A stretch of 64,000 nt of DNA. Origin: Cytophagales bacterium (GTDB lineage: Bacteria > Bacteroidota > Bacteroidia > Cytophagales > UBA9547). Position 1 is the first letter of the stretch. Each line of letters starts with the position of its first letter. The stretch covers positions 109,188 to 173,187 of the forward strand of contig JAAFIH010000005.1 of NCBI GenBank assembly GCA_013297755.1, in the 5' to 3' direction. Positions 36,601-44,457 of this stretch are shown here, in pieces. The notes beneath the pieces are model-generated. The model ran no database searches and had not been told where the DNA came from. It saw only the letters and a program-made list of their open reading frames with translations. The position numbers and the translations under genes are program-made.

Positions 36601-37155
36601 AAAATGATGCGCCAACAAGAGCAAATTCGCAAAATGATGAAAGGACAAAACCCTGGTGGCAAACAACAAGGTAGCCAAGCAGGAAAAGATGGTAAAAATG
36701 GAAATCAATCTGGACAACAAGGCCAAAATGGACAAGGTGACGCTGGCGGAGAAAATGGGGAACTAGGCAAAGATGGTAAACCAAAGCCAGGCAAAGACGG
36801 TAAACCATCTGACAAACAAGGCGAAAACGCCATTGATATGAAGCAATTAGAAAAAGAAATGGAAGAAACCGAAAAAGATTTGGCCAACAAACAAATTTCT
36901 CAACAAACTTTAGAAAGACAACAACAAATATTAGGACGACTACTAGAACATGAAAAAGCACAACGTGAACGAGAAGAAGACCCCAAACGTGAGGCCAATG
37001 TTGCAAAAGATTTGGACAAAAAATTGCCTCCTAACATCGAAAATTATTTGAAAGAAAAAGAAAAACAAGTAGAATTGCTCAAAACAATTTCGCCAAGTCT
37101 TAACTCTTATTATAAATCTGAAGTAAATAAGTATTTTGAAAAAATAGCTAAATAG
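33697..37155 (+). CDS. DUF4175 family membrane/coiled-coil protein
   Basis: 1152 aa. Membrane helices at about 25-45, 60-80 and 150-170; a beta-rich region with Ig-like folds (about 180-480); long Glu/Lys/Gln coiled coils (about 495-795, QQEMQKLQEKHQELAEKQDK); and a low-complexity Gly/Lys/Gln/Asp linker (about 955-1045) before a last helical part. This is the conserved Bacteroidota DUF4175 family, of unknown role and probably a cell-envelope structural protein. Its strong codon bias yields long spurious frames on the opposite strand. An anti-sigma-type ATPase follows 86 bp downstream, an arrangement I believe is common in this phylum. Confidence 0.8.
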   Translation: MESIQSIRENLYRFKKKFFVNQLLKGSFIFFISIISSYLIFNTLEFFGNFNTQVRTAFFYGFISIMALVGYFFIIKPLVNLALLHKKLSDAEAASQIGLLMPQIKDKLLNTLQLSALSNSENQLIQAAIQSKSKEISVFNFSDAIHLKENNRFLKYLIPLVFMIVAIVSFMPRFFTETTHRIVKHNMEFVPNAPFQFLLKNKKFKVYKNEDLLLQASLVGSALPDNVYIQIDGRNQKMENTAEANFSFLIQNITQNIDFQLNGGGFFSDIYSIEVVSRPTLNGFKISLDYPNYTAKKDEILENVGNLLVPEGTIVKWNFDATDCEKITFQYDSSAVQNIEKSIIDGFMIKKQISKAGSYDVKLFNKNGQSKDKFQYTISVVPDAFPKIQVEQFKDTTLMRFITFGGNISDDYGTTKLKLFYKKITENNKNIPYNAISIPINQNLLSQNFYYQWSLDSLLLKPNETLEYYLTVWDNDGLHGTKSTNSQVFNLKMPSQKDLEMSINESSQQAESQLNQTLSKAKELKKEFKKLENKLKGKKMFDWQDKKAIEDMMQKHENMQQEMQKLQEKHQELAEKQDKFDKTSERIAEKTKLLQQLMSESLDDETKKLYQELQRLMTEKGKENEMKDVIEQIAKKEQNAEKELDRALEMFKQLKFEKKMENITQNLEDLAKQQEQLAQKTEEKNADLEKIKEQQKELNQKFEDTKKELEDLKKDNEELEDKQKLDDLANEQQNVDKEQDKSQEALDKNDKKKAADAQKKAANELNKMKEKMEAMQKSMESDALSENLEDLRNILENLITLSYDQEEVMKEFRKVNQQDPRYVTLSQQQLKLKDDSKTIEDSLNALARRVFQIQSFVNKELENMNTYMDDATKAIKARRADMAAGKQQFAMTSMNNLALLLSDVLKQMQDQSQDQKQKSGSCNKPSNKKGKKPGGAPSLSQMQKKLNKQIEDLKKSGSSGQKMSEELAKMMRQQEQIRKMMKGQNPGGKQQGSQAGKDGKNGNQSGQQGQNGQGDAGGENGELGKDGKPKPGKDGKPSDKQGENAIDMKQLEKEMEETEKDLANKQISQQTLERQQQILGRLLEHEKAQREREEDPKREANVAKDLDKKLPPNIENYLKEKEKQVELLKTISPSLNSYYKSEVNKYFEKIAK

Positions 37156-37241
37156 GGCTTCTTTTTTTGCAACATTTTTTACAAAAATTGCGTACTACCA
37201 AAAACATAAATTTGAAATTATACCTATTGAAACAATAATAC

Positions 37242-37643
37242 ATGGAAACGCTAAAAATAGAATTCCCTTCTGCCATCGAAAATATAAACCTAGTAGAGAA
37301 TTTTATAACCCAAGCCAAAGATAAGTTTCATATCTCAGATATGATGTATGGCAATATCATGGTAGCAGTTACCGAAAGTGTAAACAACGCCATCACGCAC
37401 GGAAACCACCTTGATAGCACCAAAAAAGTGTTTCTTTCTTTTTCTGTAGATGACTCTATTTTGGCAGCTACTGTGGAAGACCAAGGCAATGGTTTCGATT
37501 TTGAAAATTTACCAGACCCTACCTCACCCGAAAATATCAATAAAATTGGCGGTAGAGGTGTATTTTTAATCAAAAACTTGAGCGACAAGGTACTTTTTCA
37601 TCAAGGAGGCAAAATTGTAGAAATGCACTTCAGTAGACAATAA
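37242..37643 (+). CDS. anti-sigma-factor-like serine/threonine kinase (HATPase_c_2)
   Basis: 133 aa, full length for RsbW/SpoIIAB-type single-domain ATPases. N-box VAVTESVNNAITHGNH, G1 VEDQGNGFDFENLPDP and G2 IGGRGVFLIKNLSD make a complete GHKL ATP site. Such proteins bind a sigma factor or phosphorylate an antagonist; no partner (STAS protein or PP2C phosphatase) is adjacent. It lies downstream of the DUF4175 gene with an 86-bp gap on the same strand. Confidence 0.85.
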   Translation: METLKIEFPSAIENINLVENFITQAKDKFHISDMMYGNIMVAVTESVNNAITHGNHLDSTKKVFLSFSVDDSILAATVEDQGNGFDFENLPDPTSPENINKIGGRGVFLIKNLSDKVLFHQGGKIVEMHFSRQ

Positions 37644-37796
37644 ATAGAATATAGATAATAATTATTGGATTGCTATTATGCTTAAATTTACTATTTTAAT
37701 CTTGATTTAGAAGCTATAATTAAAATAGTATGTAATTTTAAGAAAATATAGTTTTTTATCTAGGTTTTATTTTTTTTCCTTTTAGATTTTTTTAAT

Positions 37797-37804
37797 TAAC
37801 TTTG
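37797..37804 (+). promoter_or_regulatory. -7 box of the T9SS beta-helix gene
   Basis: TAACTTTG fits the TAnnTTTG consensus and lies 23 bp before the ATG at 37828. The -33 side is only T-rich, so this is tentative. Confidence 0.4.
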
Positions 37805-37827
37805 AAGTATTAACATATCCACTTCTT

Positions 37828-39714
37828 ATGAAATTAATTACTTACATCTCACTAACTTTATTATCTACATTATTTTGCAAGGCACAAATTGAGGTAATAA
37901 ACTCCAATGATGCTGGAGCTGGGTCTCTCAGAAATGCTGTTTCGAGTGCATCTAGTGGACAAACGATTACTTTTAGTGCAACTTTGTCTAATCAAGTTAT
38001 TGTGCTTTCATCAACTATCAATATCCCAGCTGCCAAAAATATTACTTTGGATGGCATCAATGCCCCTAATATTTCGATAAGTGGAAATAATTTAGTAAGA
38101 ATGTTTTTGTTGCAATCTACTTCTGTGAACCCAACTCGATTGACTTTCAAAAATTTAACATTTATCAAAGGACTTACTAATGAATATGGTGGTGCCATTA
38201 AATCAGAACATCAAGGTGTGCTAGATTTGCAAAATTGTGTCTTCAAAAACAACAATGCAGCTCAAGGTGGAAGTGCCGTTTTTAGTGCTTTTGAAGGATA
38301 TTGTATAGTCAAAAATTGCAAATTTGATTCAAATATTTCCATCTCTAACAATGACGAGCGTGGCTCAACACTTATGATTTGGGGGCCTTATGCTTCTACT
38401 ATTTCTGGTTGCGATTTTATCAACAACAAAGGTATAAATGGAGCTGCTATCAATGGACTGAATGCTGGTTTAAATGTTTCAAATTGCAATTTTATAGGCA
38501 ATACTACCAAAGATGCAACAAAAGATGTTGGCCAATCCAATGATTTTTTGAGAGGTTTTGGAGGTGCTATTTATGCTGATAGAGCCTCTGATAGCGATGC
38601 CAATGGAGCTTTGGGTAGTATCATCATCAAAAGATGTACTTTCAACAACAACTTGGCCAAATCTGACGGTGGTGCTATGTATTTATACACAGACGAAACC
38701 GACAATGTATTGGTAGAAGAATGTTATTTTAACAACAATGAAGCTCAAACCTTACCCACAGGCGAAGGTGGTGGTGGCGGGGCCATAGAGCAAATGAATA
38801 ATGCTAAAAATAAAGGATTTATAGTAAGAAATTGCACATTTTCAAATAACAAAGCAGCCGTTAATGGGGGTGCTATTCGTGCAGACTGGGCTGATACTGA
38901 CATTATAAATTGTACATTTTACAACAACAGAGCCGTTCTAACAAAATTGGATGGATATGCTGCCAATGGGGGAGCTTTGGTTTGTTATAGCATGGATAAT
39001 TCTACTGTAAATGTGTTGAACTGCACCTTTGCAAACAATTATGCAGGTTGGGCAGGAGGTGCTATTGTCTCCAAAAAAGAAAATACAAAACTTAAAAACA
39101 CCATTTTTTATCAAAATACAGCAGGGAATGGCGGCAATACCTGGAATATACAACAACATACAACTGATAATCTAGTTGATTTAGGAAACAATATGCAATT
39201 TCCAGCCAAAGCAACCAACAATTTTAATGATTTTAATGCAACAGCCTCAATTACAATAGCCGACCCAAAATTGATTACACTGACAAATAATGGAGGATTT
39301 GCCCCAACAATGGCTTTGCAAACTGGCAGCCCTGCTATCAATGCAGGCAGTGGATGCACAACCTTAGATCAACGAGGAGCCCCTCGTGTAGGCGTTTGCG
39401 ATGTGGGTGCGTTTGAATTTGGTGGTGTGGCTCCAGTAAGTTTACCAGGATTTAACACATCGATTAATGAAGCAAAATCAACCCAAAATCCTGAATTTTA
39501 TATTTATCCCAACCCAATTTCTGTTGGCGAGAGCTTTGTAATTGAAAATGTAGGATTGAAAAAAGAAAACGAATTGTTGATTTTCAATTCAATAGGCACA
39601 GTAGTTTTCAGGCAACAGCTCCTAACCCAATCTGCAAAAGTAAATGCAAACTTAACAAAAGGTATTTATTTTATAAAGATATACAATAGCATCAAAAAAT
39701 TGATTGTAGAATAG
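37828..39714 (+). CDS. T9SS-secreted right-handed beta-helix protein
   Basis: 628 aa. Signal peptide at 1-20 (TLFCKAQ). Residues about 25-540 consist of beta-helix coils with recurring NCxFxxNxAxxGGAI motifs (for example NCTFSNNKAAVNGGAI), closing with the choice-of-anchor Q signature DVGAFEFGG. A T9SS type A sorting domain follows (FYIYPNPISVGESF..., GIYFIKI). It resembles the N-terminal part of the 1210-aa protein at 6604 but lacks SprB repeats. Likely surface-attached; related beta-helices bind or cleave polysaccharides, though no catalytic site is recognisable here. Own promoter. Confidence 0.88.
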   Translation: MKLITYISLTLLSTLFCKAQIEVINSNDAGAGSLRNAVSSASSGQTITFSATLSNQVIVLSSTINIPAAKNITLDGINAPNISISGNNLVRMFLLQSTSVNPTRLTFKNLTFIKGLTNEYGGAIKSEHQGVLDLQNCVFKNNNAAQGGSAVFSAFEGYCIVKNCKFDSNISISNNDERGSTLMIWGPYASTISGCDFINNKGINGAAINGLNAGLNVSNCNFIGNTTKDATKDVGQSNDFLRGFGGAIYADRASDSDANGALGSIIIKRCTFNNNLAKSDGGAMYLYTDETDNVLVEECYFNNNEAQTLPTGEGGGGGAIEQMNNAKNKGFIVRNCTFSNNKAAVNGGAIRADWADTDIINCTFYNNRAVLTKLDGYAANGGALVCYSMDNSTVNVLNCTFANNYAGWAGGAIVSKKENTKLKNTIFYQNTAGNGGNTWNIQQHTTDNLVDLGNNMQFPAKATNNFNDFNATASITIADPKLITLTNNGGFAPTMALQTGSPAINAGSGCTTLDQRGAPRVGVCDVGAFEFGGVAPVSLPGFNTSINEAKSTQNPEFYIYPNPISVGESFVIENVGLKKENELLIFNSIGTVVFRQQLLTQSAKVNANLTKGIYFIKIYNSIKKLIVE

Positions 39715-39887
39715 TGCAATATTTTTTGAAATAAATTTTAAAAAAATATATAGTTGCAAACAAGCCTAACAGATGACTAAACAAAGACCAATCATACGAT
39801 TATAAAAATAAAATGAAACGCTAATTTTGACAGGAGACCAAAGAATAGACAGCAAAAATCACTAAATGAAATTTCGGACTAACTGCT

Positions 39888-39895
39888 TACATTTG
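39888..39895 (+). promoter_or_regulatory. -7 box of darTG
   Basis: TACATTTG, only 10 bp before the ATG at 39906. This would give a nearly leaderless transcript and supports the 39906 start, upstream of the long downstream frame. Confidence 0.45.
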
Positions 39896-39905
39896 CAATT
39901 TAAAA

Positions 39906-40548
39906 ATGGCAGTGGATATAAATAAAATATGGGTCTTTAGAATTGTTCCTATTCAAAATTTGGAATACCTCCTGCATGATGGCTTACATTGTAAAAATGC
40001 AGGCAAAAAAGGACAAGGGATTTGTATCTATTGGTAGTCAAGAAATCATCACTCAAAGGGATACTAGGATTGTAAAATGTTATCCTGACACAGTATTAAA
40101 CGATTATGTTCCTTTTTACTTTTCTGTGAGAACACCCATGCTTTACAATATAAAAACAGGTCATAGTGTTCCTGCCAGTCCTCAAAAAGACATTATTTAC
40201 CTTTGTTGTAAATTGAGGGAATTAGCTACTAAGGATTTTCAATGGTGTTTCACTGATGGAAATGCAGCAAAAAAGATTTCGAAATTCTCAAATAACATGA
40301 AACACATTGATCATTTAGATTGGCGGTCAATTAAAACAACTGATTTTCGTGATGAAAATGCTGATGGAGACGAAGACAGGATTAGAAAAAAGCATGCAGA
40401 GTTTTTGGTAAAAGACCATGTTCCAATTCATTATATTAAAGGGATTGCCGTGCTTAATCAAGAAATTAAAGAACAAGTTGAGGAGGTGCTTAAAAACCAT
40501 AAACTAACAATTGACGTTAAAATAAAAACAGATTTTTATTTCTTATGA
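39906..40548 (+). pseudogene. darT: DarT-like ssDNA thymidine ADP-ribosyltransferase toxin, frameshifted
   Basis: DUF4433 family. From ATG 39906 the first frame reads IWVFRIVPIQNLEYLLHDGL, the expected NAD-binding start of DarT, then stops after 44 codons. The rest continues one frame over: GFVSIGSQEI, DYVPFYFSVRTPMLYNI and HVPIHYIKGIAV with the C-terminal Glu region. The break is at A6 (40005-40010); five A would restore one 213-residue frame. An alternative start in the second frame (TTG at 39943) would lack the NAD-binding N-terminus. DarT ADP-ribosylates thymidine in single-stranded DNA and acts in phage defence. It overlaps darG by ATGA. Confidence 0.85.
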
Positions 40549-41594
40549 AATATATAACAGGAAATATGCTTGAAGCTGACACTGAAGCTTTAGTAAACAC
40601 AGTAAACACAGTTGGTGTAATGGGGAAAGGAATTGCGTTGCAATTCAAAGAACGTTTTCCTATGAACTTTAAAATCTATGTAAATGCCTGTAAAAAAGGT
40701 GAAATGCAAGTTGGTAAAATGTTAGTGGTTAAAGAGAACACTTTGAATGGTGAAAAACTCATCATTAATTTTCCCACTAAAGCAGAATGGTTTAAAAAGT
40801 CTCAATACAGCTATATTGAAGATGGTCTAAAGGAATTAGCAAAGGTAATTGAGGAATATAATATTAAAAGCATTGCTGTTCCACCATTAGGTTGTGGAAA
40901 TGGGGGATTGAAATGGGAAAAAATAAAACCAATGATGGATAAATATTTAGGGCAGTTATCTAATGTTACTATTCAAATATATGAACCCAATGAAGCAGTA
41001 AAAGAAATACTCCAAAAAGAAGCTGTAAAGAAAGAAGTTGGACTAACTGCCGCAAGAGCCATGTTACTTTACGCACTATTCAAATATGAAAAATTAGGCG
41101 AAGTGGCAACCATTTTTTCTGCAAACAAACTTGCTTATTTTCTACAAAAAAGTGGCGAGCCAATGCGATTACAATTTGTCCCTTATAAATACGGCCCCTA
41201 TTCACAGGCAGTAGAAAAAGTATTATATACTTTAAATGGCAAGTATTTAACAGGAATAGAACAAATGAAAGCAAGAGCATATGAACCATTGCATTTGAAT
41301 TATAAAACATTTAATGAAGTTGAAAAATATATAAATACTAATTTAAGTTCAGACCAAAAGCAAAGATTAGAAAGTGTATTTACAATTATTGATGGATTTG
41401 AAACAACACTTTCATTGGAAATTCTCTCCTCGGTTCATTTCCTAATAAGTGAAAATCCTAAGTTAACGGAAGACCAACTATTTGAAAAAATTCAGGATTG
41501 GAATGAGAGAAAGAAAAATTTAGTTACTAAAGAATACATCAATATTGCTTTGGAGCATCTTCACAATTATGGAAACAAATTAAATTTTGCATAA
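40545..41594 (+). CDS. darG: DarG-like antitoxin, macrodomain DNA ADP-ribosylglycohydrolase
   Basis: 349 aa. Macrodomain at 1-150 (ITGNMLEADTEALVNTVNT, GVMGKGIALQFKE, AVPPLGCGNGGLKW), which removes the ADP-ribose that DarT puts on DNA. The C-terminal domain (about 165-349: AARAMLLYALFKYEKLG, RLQFVPYKYGPYSQAVEKVLY) is the DarG-type extension that binds and neutralises the toxin. The start overlaps the toxin stop by 4 bp (ATGA), giving tight coupling. Reading frame intact, in contrast to the toxin. Confidence 0.92.
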   Translation: MKYITGNMLEADTEALVNTVNTVGVMGKGIALQFKERFPMNFKIYVNACKKGEMQVGKMLVVKENTLNGEKLIINFPTKAEWFKKSQYSYIEDGLKELAKVIEEYNIKSIAVPPLGCGNGGLKWEKIKPMMDKYLGQLSNVTIQIYEPNEAVKEILQKEAVKKEVGLTAARAMLLYALFKYEKLGEVATIFSANKLAYFLQKSGEPMRLQFVPYKYGPYSQAVEKVLYTLNGKYLTGIEQMKARAYEPLHLNYKTFNEVEKYINTNLSSDQKQRLESVFTIIDGFETTLSLEILSSVHFLISENPKLTEDQLFEKIQDWNERKKNLVTKEYINIALEHLHNYGNKLNFA

Positions 41595-41654
41595 TCACAA
41601 TAAAAAAACCACCGCACAACCCTACTGACCGACAAAATCTGTTGCAGTGCAAAG

Positions 41655-41779
41655 GCCAGCTTATAACATCACATTTGCAAAAGGCAAGGTTTCTATCTCC
41701 ACAAATAGTTTAGTTGAAGCCTAAAGTTTTGTGTACCTCATAAGCATTTGTGCTTTTGCTCCCCTTCTTCACAAAGCCC
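41655..41779. repeat. diverged intergenic repeat, copy B (after DarTG)
   Basis: Aligns with 33500-33629; carries CACATTTGCAAAAGGCAAGG and an inverted GCAAAAG/CTTTTGC pair. The 461-bp gap 41595-42055 contains no gene; the rest is the tpiA upstream region. Confidence 0.5.
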
Positions 41780-42006
41780 AAAACTATGGACTCACCTTAT
41801 AATAAAAATTGAGAAATACTTAAAAATGAAAGGCTACATTGGTTTGGATTCTGTGCATAGAGCAATCATTGGATAAAATATTGTATTTTTAGGTATAATT
41901 TCGTACGTTAGGGCTTTACTTTTTATTTTTATCGCTTTTTTAAATCAAATATTTAGAATACCAACAAATTAAAATCTCACTTGATGTTTTTGTAATAAAA
42001 AAATTC

Positions 42007-42014
42007 TAAATTTG
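42007..42014 (+). promoter_or_regulatory. -7 box of tpiA
   Basis: TAAATTTG with TTG at 41981-41983 (23-bp spacer). It lies 41 bp before the ATG at 42056. Confidence 0.45.
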
Positions 42015-42055
42015 TGCGTATAAACTTCTAAAATTAATATTAAACCTCCCTTAAC

Positions 42056-42814
42056 ATGAGAAAAAAAATAGTAGCTGGCAACTGGAAAATGAATAAAAGC
42101 CTAGATTCAGGTATGCAATTAGCCACAGAAGTAGTGCAAATGGCAGATTCAGAAATCAATAATGGTGCTATTTTGATACTTTGTACACCTTCAGTGTATC
42201 TATATCCAGTGTCAAATATTTTGAAATCGAGCAAAACTGTATCTTTGGGAGCTCAAAATGTGTATCAAAAAGACTCTGGTGCATTTACAGGCGAAATTTC
42301 GGCCGAAATGGCCAAATCTGTAGGAGCTACTTATATCATTCTTGGTCATAGCGAACGTAGAGAATATTTTGGAGAAACCAATGCAGACCTAGCTTCTCGT
42401 GTAGATTTGGTACTGAAAAGTGGCCTTACTCCTATTTTTTGCTGTGGCGAAACATTGCAACAAAGAGAAAAAGGCATACATATTGATTTTGTGAAATCGC
42501 AACTAACCGAAAGTTTATTTCATCTTTCAGAATCTGATTTTGCCAAAATAGTAATTGCTTATGAGCCTATTTGGGCTATTGGCACTGGCGTAACGGCCTC
42601 GTCTGCTCAAGCACAAGAAATGCACGCTGAATTACGCAAACATTTGGCTTCAAAATATGGCAAAACTGGCGAAAACACCTCTATCTTATATGGTGGAAGT
42701 GCAAAACCATCTAATGCAAAAGAACTTTTTTCTCAACCTGATATTGATGGAGGATTGATTGGTGGAGCTTCTTTGGTTGCTAGAGATTTTGTAGATATTG
42801 CCAAGAGTTTTTAA
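42056..42814 (+). CDS. tpiA: triosephosphate isomerase
   Basis: 252 aa, normal length. It interconverts dihydroxyacetone phosphate and glyceraldehyde 3-phosphate in glycolysis and gluconeogenesis. All catalytic elements are present: NWKMN (Lys), ILGHSERR (His), AYEPIWAIGTG (Glu) and the phosphate-binding ILYGGSAKPSN ... DGGLIGGASL. Single gene with its own promoter box and terminator. Start chosen at the ATG before RKKIVAGNWK, as in homologues. Confidence 0.98.
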   Translation: MRKKIVAGNWKMNKSLDSGMQLATEVVQMADSEINNGAILILCTPSVYLYPVSNILKSSKTVSLGAQNVYQKDSGAFTGEISAEMAKSVGATYIILGHSERREYFGETNADLASRVDLVLKSGLTPIFCCGETLQQREKGIHIDFVKSQLTESLFHLSESDFAKIVIAYEPIWAIGTGVTASSAQAQEMHAELRKHLASKYGKTGENTSILYGGSAKPSNAKELFSQPDIDGGLIGGASLVARDFVDIAKSF

Positions 42815-42872
42815 TTAAAATATAATAAAAAAATTACTTTTATTTTTATATTTTATAGTATATTTTTAAAAT

Positions 42873-42906
42873 AAAATCCCTTTCTAAAAAAAAGGGATTT
42901 TTTTTG
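42873..42906 (+). terminator. rho-independent terminator of tpiA
   Basis: AAATCCCTTT, short loop, AAAGGGATTT followed by a T-run, 58 bp after the stop codon. Confidence 0.8.
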
Positions 42907-42992
42907 AATTGTATTGTTATTTTGAGCTAAGAAATTGATTTTAATGAGTCTGAAAAGACGTTTTTAATAGAATTTACAACTTTGAAATATAT

Positions 42993-44045
42993 TTACAAAG
43001 GCGTAATAATATTTGTATTAGTTTCAGATTCTTTTGGGGCTATTTTTTTATAAAAACCTTCCATCGAAAAAATCAAACTCAACATATCCACCCCATCTGA
43101 GGAATGATAAAATGCCTTGGTATAGGCTAGTTCAAATGCTTTTACTTTGAGCATAAATCCAAAACTAAACCCAGATAATAGGTGAGCTTCGGCTGGTCTG
43201 AGGTCGGCCCTTCGTTGATGATTATATCCAAATCTTACATTAAATCCTTTGGATAATATCAGTTCGCCACCCAAAACGATATGTCGTGGCACCTCGTGAT
43301 ACCATTTTACGGTATCTTTAATTGGTGTTCCATTGATGTCGTAACTCAAAACTGCGTTTGGGTTGGTGTAAGCAATATTCCAACGATGCAAATGATGTAT
43401 AGTAAGCGACAAACGCAAAGGTAAATGTTCGAGTTTGTAGGATAATCCAAGAATAGCATTGATGGGCAAGGCATAATTTCCAAAGCCTACATTTTTGGCA
43501 AGTATGCTTATAGTAAAGTCTCTTTTGGGATGTTTGAAAGTGCTACCCAAATCCAAGGCCAACCCAAACCCACTAAAATCAACAAATCTTGAGCCCATCA
43601 TTTTGAGCGATGCACCAACCGAAAAGTGCCCTAATTGACGAGCATGGCTTACTTGGCCTATGGCATCGTAGCCAAAAATTCTTCCCATATCCAATCCTGT
43701 ATCATCTCTGCGAGTGGCCGAGCCATAATTAATAAAGTGTGTACCAACCCCAAACTGTCCTAATTTTTTTATTTTGAAACTTATACAAGCCGAATTATTA
43801 AAAATACCTGCCATATAAGGACTAAAATTGACCGCCACACGCCTGTACATGGTTTCATTCATCAACGATGGGTTATGAAACATAAGGTTGGGGTCGTTGT
43901 CTAGGATAGAAATATTTTCGCCACCCAAAGCCGAAACTCTAGCGTTTGAGGCCAAATTTAGGTTACTAAAGGCATATCTGCCACCAATTTGAGCCTTTGC
44001 AACAAAAGTAATAATGGTAATTAGTATACAAAAGTTTTTTTTCAT
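42993..44045 (-). CDS. porQ: type IX secretion system protein PorQ-like
   Basis: 350 aa from the ATG at 44045; the upstream in-frame Met at 44066 would add seven residues ahead of a good signal peptide (MKKNFCILITIITFVAKAQ), so the inner start is preferred. The mature protein begins GGRYAFSNLNLASNARVSALGG and continues with NPSLMNETMYRR, the family signature of PorQ, a PorV/FadL-like outer-membrane barrel needed for T9SS. The glycine/aromatic strands and C-terminal region fit. It agrees with the four T9SS cargo proteins in the window. It sits 17-38 bp downstream of nuoK on the same strand. Confidence 0.85.
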   Translation of the reverse strand: MKKNFCILITIITFVAKAQIGGRYAFSNLNLASNARVSALGGENISILDNDPNLMFHNPSLMNETMYRRVAVNFSPYMAGIFNNSACISFKIKKLGQFGVGTHFINYGSATRRDDTGLDMGRIFGYDAIGQVSHARQLGHFSVGASLKMMGSRFVDFSGFGLALDLGSTFKHPKRDFTISILAKNVGFGNYALPINAILGLSYKLEHLPLRLSLTIHHLHRWNIAYTNPNAVLSYDINGTPIKDTVKWYHEVPRHIVLGGELILSKGFNVRFGYNHQRRADLRPAEAHLLSGFSFGFMLKVKAFELAYTKAFYHSSDGVDMLSLIFSMEGFYKKIAPKESETNTNIITPL

Positions 44046-44082
44046 GTACAAGGATAACGCAAGCAAATATCAAAAATTGTGA

Positions 44083-44382
44083 TTAATTTTTAAATAAACT
44101 TACTTTATTAGGATTTATTGATTTGAAATAATAGTGTACTTTATAAATAATTGCCAAGGCCACAGCAGTTTCGCAAACGGCAATCAAAATGACAAATAAA
44201 GCAAACATTTGGCCATCCATACGATTGTTGAATAAATCAAAAGCTACTAAATTTACATTGGCAGCATTCAAAATAAGTTCAATTCCAATCAAAACTCGTA
44301 TAAGATTACCTGACGATATAGTAAGAAATAGCCCAATACAAAACAAAAAAACTGAAACTAGAAAATAGATATTATAAGGCAA
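44083..44382 (-). CDS. nuoK: NADH-quinone oxidoreductase subunit K
   Basis: 99 aa, normal size. Three membrane helices, with the proton-channel glutamates in LIGIELILNAANVNLVAF and VAVCETAV-like IAVCETAVALAII positions. A membrane-arm antiporter-like subunit of complex I. Neither nuoJ nor nuoL flanks it: a GH28 gene lies upstream and porQ downstream. Together with the lone nuoD at 1543 this shows that the nuo genes are dispersed here. Confidence 0.93.
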   Translation of the reverse strand: MPYNIYFLVSVFLFCIGLFLTISSGNLIRVLIGIELILNAANVNLVAFDLFNNRMDGQMFALFVILIAVCETAVALAIIYKVHYYFKSINPNKVSLFKN

Positions 44383-44457
44383 AACATAGTTTATTTTGCC
44401 AAATATAAATAAATTAAAATTTTTAAAATAATAAAATTTTTAATCAGTAATAAAACT

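Noticed and set aside
39943..40004. TTG start at 39943 as the true start of DarT
   Set aside because: The resulting N-terminus lacks the DarT NAD-binding start, which is clearly encoded in the neighbouring frame from ATG 39906.
44046..44066. Upstream ATG for the PorQ-like protein
   Set aside because: It would put seven residues in front of a normal signal peptide; ATG 44045 is better.
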